A DNA stretch of 64,000 nucleotides, from assembly GCF_025118155.1 (NCBI RefSeq), contig NW_026251413.1:302625-366624 (forward strand). The letters run 5' to 3'. The notes under the pieces were generated by a model, which made no database searches, was not told the DNA's origin, and saw only the letters and a list, made by a program, of their open reading frames with translations. This document shows, in pieces, positions 1 through 9,293 of the stretch. The translations under genes were made by a program, and so were the position numbers. The DNA is from Cokeromyces recurvatus (taxonomy: Eukaryota > Mucoromycota > Mucoromycetes > Mucorales > Mucoraceae). Within the stretch, counting starts at the first letter, position 1, and each line of letters starts with the position of its first letter.

Positions 1-394
1 CTTGTTGTTTCCAAGTATCTTGTTCTTCATAGATACGATATTCTATATCCAAGTCATTTGAGACTGAATAGGAACCCATATTATTGCCATCTTTTTGTTC
101 TTTCCATTCAAATAATTGACAAATAACGGGAAGACGACGATTATAGATAGTAGAAGAAGGTAATATATGAACAGGTAAACCCATTTCAGTAACGAGTTTT
201 AAGTTTACGATATACCAGGTATTTAATTTTAAGTTGGATTCCCTTATATTATCACTTAATATGATTCTGTGTACCTTACTATTTCTATAAAGGGCTTTCT
301 TAAAATGCCCGCTATTATCAGAAGAAGAAGTACTATTTTTACCACAAAACGATGATGTAAGTTCGATAGTAGTATGAGGTGATGTAATTAGCAT
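1..394 (-). CDS. Unknown protein, N-terminal part (runs off left edge)
   Basis: An open frame on the minus strand starts at an ATG (394-392) and stays open to position 1, about 131 codons, so the 3' end is outside the window. It begins MLITSPHTTIEL and contains the hydrophobic/charged stretch LNTWYIVNLKLVTEMGLP followed by a beta-rich looking segment ending near EYRIYEEQDTW. I do not recognise the family. The alternation of short hydrophobic strands would fit a C2-like or beta-sandwich fold, but that is a guess. The ATG lies 160 bp downstream of the stop codon of the CEP120-like gene on the same strand, with an A-rich leader between them. An uninterrupted frame over nearly 400 bp of such AT-rich DNA supports real coding; identity is open. 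Confidence 0.5.
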   Translation of the reverse strand, partial: MLITSPHTTIELTSSFCGKNSTSSSDNSGHFKKALYRNSKVHRIILSDNIRESNLKLNTWYIVNLKLVTEMGLPVHILPSSTIYNRRLPVICQLFEWKEQKDGNNMGSYSVSNDLDIEYRIYEEQDTWKQQ

Positions 395-553
395 TATGAT
401 ATAAAGTAGAAGTAAAAGTAAAAGAAAGAGTAAAAGGAAACGAAAAAAAAAAAAGTAAAAGTAAGTAATGTTATGTTATATTTTTGGTTGTATTTGAAAT
501 ATGCATAAATAGTAAGTAATGTTGATATATACATTGAACCAATCAAATAAGTG

Positions 554-1857
554 TTATTTTTCCCAACCCTCAATTAAACCTATTTCTAAGCGTAACTTGG
601 GTGATTGCATTTGTGAGTTCATATGCCACTTTTGATTTTGATCATAAATAATCCTTGCTTGTTGTTTTAAGCCTATAGTTTGATCTGTTAAATAGATATT
701 AGAATATCCGATAAAGAAATCTTCTTTCCAATTGGCATATTGAATAACTAAGAATATATCAACTGTGGTTTGTTCTTCTGCTAACCATATTTTTATATCA
801 GATAATTCACCTACAAAGAATAGTTGATGCTTGTAATCCATCGCTTTCCATTCATTTTCATTATATTGAACTGGACACTTAAATATTTGATTGCCAATCT
901 TATATTGAAAATAGGCATCTTTAATATCTGTAAATGATCTTGTAATATCGGACAAGTGAATAGCTTCAAGTAATCGAAATATGAAACTGTATTGTTCCAT
1001 TCCTTCTCCAACTTTAATAACTTCTGTTTCTTCTGCTTCTGATTCACTATTATTCGATATATCTTCTTCTAATTCACTAGATGATATATTGCTTTCTTCC
1101 TCTATCTCTAATGGATCATTTTTAAATAATTCGCTTGTATCTGAACAAATTTCTAAGCCCATTTCATCGTTTACTTTTCCAAATAAAACAGTATTATTAT
1201 TATTATTATAGTAATGGCTATTATTAGATGATCTTGAAGGTGCTTCGATAGGTCTGCCAACTGTATTATTAGCAGGTACCTTTGCATTATTTGGCATTTC
1301 AACAATAAATAAGCCTGCTTGGATTTGTCCCTTCATGTGTTCATTGCCAACAGGTAACCATTGTCCTTTATCAATCACAAAGTTTTCGATTGTTTTAATA
1401 TCGCTATTTTCTTCTAATATCCTCACCATTTTAGCATCCTCCATCTTGAATTCAATGGTCCCTAATTGATTTTCTGCACTAGTCACAGATATACTAACAA
1501 ATTCTAATATGATGCTTGATTGTGTCTTTTTTAGTCTTTTGAGAAGTTGACTAGAAACAAAATAGACGAGTGTTGTCCTAATTCTAAATGATTCATGTAA
1601 CGTAGTTGGTTTAGTAGATAAACGTGTATTAGGAGGTATTAAATCCTGTAACTGAGATGGTAAAATTAAGTTAAGTTGTGATCTAACGCAAAAGTCTTTA
1701 TCTTCTTCTGCTTTAAACTCTTGACCTATTTGGAAAAAAATAAATATATTTAAAAGAAAAAAAAAAAAACTTTCATGTTTTATGAACTAGGTCATTTACC
1801 ATCACCAATGGCAACGATTATAGCATAATGACAGTTTCTTGTAATTAAAAGAGACAT
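554..1857 (-). CDS. CEP120/DUF3668-like C2-domain protein
   Basis: Two exons, 1857-1800 and 1725-554, join in phase (GAT G|GT CAA) across a 74-nt GT-AG intron, giving 409 aa. The large exon is open well upstream of its first ATG (1486), which is why the small first exon is included. Residues about 20-110 (segments like LILPSQLQDLIPP, SFRIRTTLVYFVSSQLL and LGTIEFKM) read like the DUF3668/C2 part of animal CEP120. An acidic Ser/Glu linker follows at about 220-260. A second C2-like unit ends with DFFIGYSNIYLTDQTI and KLRLEIGLIEGW. CEP120 is a centriole-elongation protein in ciliated organisms; no coiled-coil tail like that of animal CEP120 follows here. The assignment rests on my recall of the family pattern, so it is moderate. 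Confidence 0.5.
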
Positions 1858-1967
1858 TTCTTTAGAGAATATTAATAATGATCATATATTTTATATATAA
1901 AATAAAATAAAATAAAATCAAGTAAAATAAAATATTCATGGTCAATTTATCTATTTTATTTAATATA

Positions 1968-3836
1968 TTATTTTTTAACACCTTTCACGTAAATGCAACC
2001 TGGATTAGGCATGTCATATAACCAACCTTCTTTTTTAAGAATCTTTAAGGTAGTTGGTAATAACTTAGCTTCACCATATTGTGAATGTTTACCTGCACCA
2101 GTAATGATCTTTAAAGGCTTGAATTCACGACGAGCTATTATTATATATGAAAGATGTATCAAAAATTCACATACTTTACATAAATGTGTAACCTATTTGT
2201 TTTCTTTACCTATCTGCATTTGACTTCGTGAATACCATTGGTTAAGGCCTTCTCTAACTACAACTTGTGCTTCTGCTACAGTTAATCCATGTAAATCTAA
2301 TAAATGATCATCCTTTTGTTTTAATCGATGTTCGCGTACTGTCGCTCTTGCTGCTTTCATATTCCAATCTCTTGCTCTACTGTCAAGTTGTCTTGCTGTA
2401 TCAGAATAATAAAATGCGATACCTCCTTCTCCAGGCCCTTTATTCTTGGCTTGACGATAAGCAGCAGCAGCTTTTCTAAATAACTCATTTCTTTCCATAA
2501 TTAATTCCATTGCGATATTTCTACACTCTTCAGGATCGTCTTCTTCAAAGTTACCTTCATTATTGATTAATAAATAGTCGGGTATCACTGGTATCTCTTT
2601 CTTTTTAGCTTTAGCCCTGATCATTTCCGTTTCTTCTGCCATCTTTTTTAACCTCGCTTCAAGTTCTAATTGGCTCACATCAAAGGTTAAAAAGTGTTCA
2701 ATACCCGTTTGAACAAGCTGATCCATCGTTTTCTTTTCTTGTTGCTGTTCTGGTAACTGTAACTTGTCAATAATAACACCTAAAGCAACACGTGAGACTT
2801 CATCAGCTGTACGATCGACCATAATAGCTTCTAATTCTTGTTTCAATTGTTCCCATTCTTTTGTAATTGTCCAAGTCATTTCATGTTGTGGCTTCTCATT
2901 AGGAAATTTTTCCATCAATGTCTTGACTGAAGCTATTATATTACCACGACAATGTTGTACACAGGTAGCAATGTTAACCTGAGGTACATGTTTAAAATAA
3001 GGTTGTAATCGATGGATCTTGTCATCATATTGATGCCAGAAATTGAATGGCACAGTAGCCATACCTTCATACTCTTCCATTGCTTTCATTTCTTCTTCTT
3101 TCTTCATGATTCTTTGCATATTATTGGAGATAGCTCCTGGATTAGCAGTATGGCCCTGTGTTGCACTAATCGTAGGCAGTTGACCTGAACTCCACAATTT
3201 TTTTTTATCACCGTTGTTTTTCTTTTTCCTTTTGCTATTTAATTTTGATTTTGTATAATCGAGAACAATACCTCCATCACGTTCTATTTGATCCAGGTAT
3301 TCTCTATTTAATAATACATCAGTAGCTTTTTCAACATCATTATTCTGTGACTGAAGAGCATCTACAAGATTTTGTAAAGGTATAGTAGGAAAACAGGTCA
3401 TTAGGAAATTAAAATTGTCTTTCTCACTTTCAGTGATATTTGTCGTTGTTATGGAAGAATTATCCAAGTCAAGATGTTCCAACGAAGCGGCAAGATCTTG
3501 TTGATCTAACTTCTTGTCTGCTTCTTTGGCTAATTCTGTTAAAATGTCAAATGAAGCATTAAAGTCAAAAGAATCATTCCAAATAGCCTGAATAAGCGAA
3601 GGATCTAAGGGTGGACAAAATGCAGCCTAAAGCAAAGAATAATAATAATAATAAATTATTGCTAATTTAAACACGAGTATGGATCTATATTTATATTCAT
3701 ATTTATATATTTTTTTTTCCTTTACTTGTAATTTGGCTTCATCCTTTGATCTATCTTTTTTAACAGGGGTTTCTTTCTTCTTTTTCTTGAAGGATGGCTG
3801 AAAGGACGTGTACTGATTGTCTTGTAATCTCCCCAT
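1968..3836 (-). CDS. CUE2: CUE-DUF1771-Smr endonuclease, Cue2-like
   Basis: Three exons (3836-3726, 3626-2210, 2134-1968) give 564 aa. Junctions are KLQ|AAF (phase 0) and I-G|CT (completing Ala in QIARREF). Order: lysine-rich N-terminus; a first CUE-like helical unit (PSLIQAIWNDSFDFNASFDIL, about 43-62); a clear CUE domain (FLMTCFPTIPLQNLVDAL, about 108-145); a DUF1771 helix (RNELFRKAAAAYRQAKNKG); and a C-terminal Smr domain with LDLHGLTVAEA. The third exon supplies ITGAGKHSQYGEAKL, the second Smr signature. Yeast Cue2 and animal N4BP2 have this architecture and cut mRNA at stalled or collided ribosomes in no-go decay, with CUE domains binding ubiquitin. An intron splits the Smr domain between its two signatures. 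The start follows an A-rich leader. Confidence 0.8.
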
Positions 3837-3931
3837 CACTTAGACTATATTGCATTATTTTGTTGATATTGTCGAAACAGGAAAATAAAAAAATAAAAAA
3901 AAACCAACAATAGTTCAATTCAATCATAACT

Positions 3932-3980
<49 letters not shown>

Positions 3981-4902
3981 AGTATGAATATCCATGTATT
4001 ATGATAAAAATGGTCCTAAGACAGTATGGTTTCATTTGATTACTGTAAACAATTTAAAATTACATAATATAAATACTTATAATTCATGGTTTATCGAGTA
4101 AAACTGATCATTAATTATTTATAAAATATATCGAGGAGAGAGGGTTTACTACAGTTGCCTCAAATCCTTAATTGTCCATAAAAAATATTACATATTTTTT
4201 TTTTAGTCAGAAAAAAAAAGGTCGGCATACAATAATGCTTAATGAACTTCACATTCGAGATAGGGTCAAGGTAACTCACTTTACAGAAATTAAGAAATAT
4301 TTGATCGATGCTAGTTGCAGACTGTTTCAATGCCCTTTTTATTCTTTGTATTTCTATCCTATAAAAGTGAATAATTGTATAAAATAAAGCTCCCCCCCTC
4401 TATTATTAGCGTTGTTGAATTATGTCTAACTGCCTTCTTTAATAGGTTAGTATTTAAATATCACACAATGGCTTCTTTTTTTTTTTTTAGAGATCATTTC
4501 TAAGAGATGATAGTAATAAAAGGACAACTTTTCCTTGTCTCTCTTCCTTGAAAGAAAGTAAAAAAGAAAAGTCATTGGCTCTGCAACATGTGTTGTGCTT
4601 ATTATTAAATCATAAAGTAGGAAGGAATGATGTATAAAGCCTACAAGTACAGATAAAAGAATTGTTGTGTGCAAATCAACAATACGTCAAAAAATAAAAT
4701 AAAATTCGCAAGTTTATTACGAGTCCGAAAATCCAATAGTGTGCTGCTTTTATTTGATTTGTTTGGTTTATCGAGTCACATAAAACTCAGCCACATGGCC
4801 CGGCGATAGAAGAGGAGCGAGCGATGATGGTTAATAAAGTAGAATGCAAATATCATAACGGATTGAATCTTCCTTTTTTATCCCCTTGATAATTATCTCA
4901 CA
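3837..4902. other. Divergent intergenic region with T42 tract
   Basis: This is the promoter space between the Cue2-like gene (minus) and eS4 (plus). It contains a 42-nt T run (3935-3976), several T8-10 runs and AT-rich filler. Short frames here are low-complexity with no family resemblance. A slightly GC-richer patch just upstream of eS4 (4795-4830) may hold ribosomal-protein promoter elements, but no named motif was identified. Confidence 0.6.
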
Positions 4903-6057
4903 ATGGTATGGCATCAATACACTAAATATACATCATAAAAGAATGTATATTCAATGGATGGATTATAAATATGATTGACTTATTTTGTATGTTTAGGCCC
5001 GTGGACCTAAGAAACACATGAAGCGTTTGGCAGCCCCCAAGCACTGGATGCTTGATAAACTTTTGGGTAAGAAGAATACTGATTTGCGAATTCGATTTTA
5101 TTTGCTTTTGTAATTGTGATCACCATGTATGTGTAATATACATATATATGTATGTATGTATATATGTATGTATTGGACGACCACGAGATGATTATAGATC
5201 GAATGGAAGCGTTTATATATACATGGATAATCTTTTTTTTTAACACAACATGTGATCATGTTACAGCTGATGAAATCGAAAAAAAACAAATCGCTTCATT
5301 TTAAACTTTCGGTTCTCTTACTAATTTTTTTATAGGTTCTTATGCCCCTAAGCCCTCTTCTGGTCCCCACAAGACTCGTGAATGTCTTCCTTTGATCGTC
5401 TTCATCCGTAACCGTTTGAAGTATGCTCTTAATGGTCGTGAAGCTCAAGCTATCTTGATGCAACGTTTGGTCAAGGTTGACGGTCGTGTCCGTACCGATT
5501 CCACCTTCCCCGCTGGTTTCATGGATGTTGTCTCCATTGAAAAGACCGGTGAAAACTTCCGTCTTGTCTATGATGTCAAGGGTCGTTTCGCTGTCCACCG
5601 TATCACTGATGAAGAAGCCAAGTACAAGCTCTGTAAGGTCAAGAAGGTTCTCGTCGGTGCTAAGGGTATTCCTTACATCACCACCCACGATGGTCGTACT
5701 ATCCGTTACCCCGATCCTTTGATCAAGGCTAACGATACCGTCCGTTTCGATCTCGAAAACAACAAGATCTTGGATTTCATCAAGTTCGAAGTTGGTAACC
5801 TTGTCATGGTTACTGGTGGTCGTAACATTGGTCGTGTTGGTCAAATCGTTCACCGTGAACGTCACATTGGTGGTTTCGAAATTGTTCACATCAAGGATGC
5901 TCTTGATCGTGTCTTTGCCACTCGTATCTCTAACGTCTTCGTTATTGGTCAAGAAAACAAGCCTATGATCTCTCTTCCTAAGGGTAAGGGTGTCAAGCTT
6001 TCTATCACTGAAGAACGTGATCGTCGTAGAGCTGCTGCTGCTGCTGCCAAGAACTAA
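4903..6057 (+). CDS. RPS4: 40S ribosomal protein eS4 (RPS4)
   Basis: Three coding exons: 4903-4905 (the ATG alone), 4997-5066 and 5336-6057, giving 264 aa, normal for eukaryotic eS4. The second exon encodes [20 protein letters not shown] and the third resumes as [20 protein letters not shown]. An S4-like RNA-binding region, a KOW-type segment ([15 protein letters not shown]) and the basic C-terminal tail ([16 protein letters not shown]) are all visible. It is a structural protein of the small ribosomal subunit. Codon use is strongly biased to C-ending codons (GTC, TTC, AAG, CGT), unlike its neighbours, as expected for a highly expressed gene. Intron 1 splits directly after the start codon. 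Intron 2 is long for this locus (269 nt) and holds TATG repeats. A poly-T/poly-A rich 3' flank follows the stop. Confidence 0.97.
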
Positions 6058-6282
6058 ATTAAATAACTTTTTTTTTTCTTGTAAAATTCTAATAAAAAAA
6101 AAAGGTTGTGATTTAATTATCTATTATTCATTTTAAGATGTTTATTTATTGTGTGTTGGTACATCTTTAAAGATTTTTTTTTTATATTAAGACTAAACAA
6201 ACAAAGGGAATTTTATTATAGTAAAACCAATTTTTTTTTAACTATTCAAATAACAATGAGTTGCAACGATGAAAGCGAGTTT

Positions 6283-7829
6283 TTATTTTTGTAGCATTAA
6301 CCTCTTTTCCAATATGTCTACAAACATGGAATGGAAATTATCTACATCCTTAAAGCCTTCAATGTATGATGGAGTTAACGATTAAAAAAAAATATATATA
6401 CATGTATATATACATGTATGTATGTCTTACTTACTTGGAAAATAATTGACATCCACTACATAATAATGATTGGTTTGTGATTCTAACAAGACATCAAAGC
6501 CAAAGAAAGTGAGTCCCTATTAAAATAGAAAGTGTAAGCTTACTTCCTTTTTCTTTTCTTTTCTTTACCAATTGAAGTTGCAAGCTGTCTGCTATCTTTT
6601 GTAATCTATTATTATCCAAAATCGATTCTTTATATCCATGAACATTATTTGGATCAGACCTTAAAAAGACTTTGTCAAGTTCATCTGAAAGTTCAATTTC
6701 TGTCTCGAAGCTCTTTGGTAATGTTTGACTATCAAAATGGACTACATCTAATTATAATGTGTATATGTTGTAAGTGTGGGGGTGGGGGTGCCATCTTAAT
6801 ATAGGCTTCGCCTCCTCCCTTCAAATTTAAATAAATCAACAACACTTTTTATACCTCCAGTTTTATCCAAATTTTTAAATGAAGGTCTAGTTGATGCAGT
6901 AATTTGTCCATCTGCTACGTAAACTTTAACTATTACGCCGTCATGTTGAATAAATTCTTGCAACATAACCGAGTCATTCTTTACAAACATTTCTAATTTT
7001 GCCATGCCTTGTTTAGAGGGTATAAGAGTCATTTGATGAGCCTCAGTTGAAGAACAAGCTGTCCTACGTTTACACATTACCTACATACACCGAAAGTATT
7101 AAAAGACATCATCTCCATATTATATTATATTATATTATAGCATTACACTTTACTGGAAAATTTATCTCTGCTGTATCTTTCGTATTCCAATCTTTTATAG
7201 AATCTAAAGCCATACTTTTTGGTACATGAAATAATGGTTGACCATCTAATGAGTGTGTATATATTAATATTGAACATAGACACTCCTTCCCTTCTTTATT
7301 TTATATCGTAGTTTTGTCTGCTGCCTATTTTACCTAATATCTCCTTTTCTGAACATGTTTGTGTATGATGGTATAAATGCATTCTATCCAATACCTTTTC
7401 AATATTTATCCAAGCATCAATAATAATCACCTCTGGATGCCTTTTACTATATTCCTATTGAACTTGTTAATTTTTTTATTATTTAACTATTATGTATTGT
7501 ATAGACCTTACAATAAAATTGTCATATAACTTTTTTGCCTCAATATCACCGCGGTCTATTTTTGCAACAAGATCAGTCATCTTGTGTACGATCAAGTCTA
7601 ATTTTCCTTGTTCTTCAAAAGGTTTCGAGATATCAATATGAATAATACGAATATTTCGTTTACTAATAATAATAAAAAAAGAAAGAATGTCAATCTTATT
7701 TAGATCATCTTTTTTTGTTCTCGCGTTCCAATAAACTTACATTGCATATTCTTCGAGTCCTATAAAGCCTGAACGAACGATTTTTTTCCTTGTAAAGATT
7801 AATCCGACTGTTTTTATACCATAACTCAT
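6283..7829 (-). CDS. ITPK1: Inositol-tetrakisphosphate / inositol-1,3,4-trisphosphate 5/6-kinase
   Basis: A multi-exon minus-strand gene. Exon 1 starts MSYGIKTVGLIFTRKK at 7829. Later exons carry a segment with KPFEEQGKLDLIVHKMTD, the characteristic ITPK N-terminal element; EVIIIDAWINIEKVLDR; LEMFVKNDSVMLQEFIQHDG with IVKVYVADGQI (the ATP-grasp nucleotide site); and FFGFDVLLESQTNHYYVVD plus VNYFP, whose acidic residues and Asn bind metal in the family. The last exon ends near NFHSMFVDILEKRLMLQK. ITPKs phosphorylate inositol mono- to tetrakisphosphates on the way to phytate and pyrophosphates. Budding and fission yeasts lack this family and use Ipk2-type kinases instead. At least six exons are implied and not all borders were fixed. 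The overall ATP-grasp order is intact, so the gene looks functional. Confidence 0.85.
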
Positions 7830-9170
7830 TATAAGAATAAAAAAAAAGGGGGGGGGAAAGGAAGTGAGTTGATTTATATAATCTCTCTAAATTGAAAAAA
7901 AAAAAGAAAAAATATGTGGATATATAAAAATATTTATTTATTAATATTTATAAAAAAAAAGAAAGAATAAAAATTACATAAAGTTAAACTTTTTTTAGTC
8001 CGACATTAATATTATTAAGGTCAGGGTAACATGGAGTAGTATATGAATACATATAGAATTCTTTTTTTTTTTTATAGCAGCATTCTTCTTTATTCTGCTA
8101 TTATTATAGATAGACTTCTTGCATGGAAAAAAAAAAGAAACAAAATTTCCAAGTTGGGTAATTTAAAAAAGAAAAAGGAAAAAAAAAAAAAGAAGAATTC
8201 CTATAATTGAAGACAATATACGATATAAATTAACCTTACCCGTGTATGTATGTATGTTAGTTAGTTCAGGAGTAGAGAATTAAAGGTAAATAAATACAAA
8301 TGAACTACATCTCATATGAATAGAGTCTTTATGAATCAAGTTCGTGGAGAGTGGTACAGACAACAGACTAACAAAGAAGAAAGTAGATAGAGTAGAAAGT
8401 TTAGTCAAGGAACCTTTCACTAGTATCTGGAAATAATGATGTTTGTAGATCAATTGTATCATTAGCAATTCATATATAGAGTGATGAAAAGAGATAAAGA
8501 GAGAGAGAGAGAGAGAGAACAAGTAGTGAATAAGCTGCATACTATAGAATTTGAAACAGAGTTAAAAATAATTTTGAGATGATGCCAAGAAGATAATGAA
8601 ATATCCTATATTTGTTGTGCCTGAATATAGGTGATGATTTCATGAAAAAAAAAAGTAGCTTACGATTCGTTTATATGAATAAGTACGTATATGTATACTA
8701 TTTTTGTAATTAGCCTTTTGTTTTATTATATTCCAAGAGTCAATCAACTCTATTGCAATATCAAGATATGACTACTGCTACTGCCCTTTTATTCTCTCGA
8801 GTGATATACTAGAAATAATTCATTTTATATATTTATAAAATATACACATACACGGTAGTCGCCAGCCTATTACTACTACTCTTCTATGATAACCTATTTA
8901 GGAGCATTGACTACTACTTTATTCTCCTTGTAGTAATTATCAAATGATGATTGAAAAGTTGCTGCTGTTGATTTACTCGTCGTCGTCGTCCGGATAGAAT
9001 TAATAGTAGTAGTAGTAGTAGCAGCAGAAAATTAATATCGGGTCTTGAAGTGTTCACACACAATTCAAACAAGTGTTTCAATTTCATTGGCCAAGTAGCA
9101 AAAAGTAGTAGCAAAAGTAAAGATCACAAATTATTATATATAAAAATATTGAACTGCGCAACCCTTTTTT

Positions 9171-9205
<35 letters not shown>

Positions 9206-9223
9206 CCCTTTAGTCGACTTTTA
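7830..9223. other. Divergent intergenic region ITPK / HAC1-like
   Basis: About 1.4 kb of AT-rich DNA with A/T runs, a GA microsatellite (8497-8519) and CTA/GTA-type triplets (about 9001-9024). A 33-nt T run (9173-9205) lies just upstream of the HAC1-like leader. Open frames here are short and low-complexity; no gene was recognised. It presumably contains both promoters. Confidence 0.5.
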
Positions 9224-9242
9224 ATATCTCCATTGGGTGTCT
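9224..9242 (+). promoter_or_regulatory. 5' leader segment complementary to the HAC1-like intron
   Basis: This 19-nt piece lies 52-70 nt upstream of the ATG at 9294. It is the reverse complement of intron bases 9862-9880: the 16 bases 9224-9239 pair perfectly, then one G-U pair and two more Watson-Crick pairs. In Saccharomyces cerevisiae HAC1, 5'UTR-intron pairing stalls translation of the unspliced mRNA until Ire1 removes the intron. The same role is inferred here. That the leader is transcribed is assumed from its distance to the ATG. Confidence 0.75.
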
Positions 9243-9246
9243 TTAT

Positions 9247-9280
<34 letters not shown>

Positions 9281-9293
9281 ATATAAATATATA

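Noticed and set aside
5067..5335. snoRNA hosted in the long second intron of eS4
   Set aside because: A near C-box and a CTGA D-box are present, but there is no closing stem and the C box has a mismatch; too weak to call.
5296..5952. 218-aa frame antisense to eS4
   Set aside because: A shadow of the strongly codon-biased ribosomal protein gene on the other strand.
8280..8540. 86-aa minus frame with a hydrophobic start
   Set aside because: Driven by a GA/CT microsatellite (Ser-Leu repeats); no support for coding.
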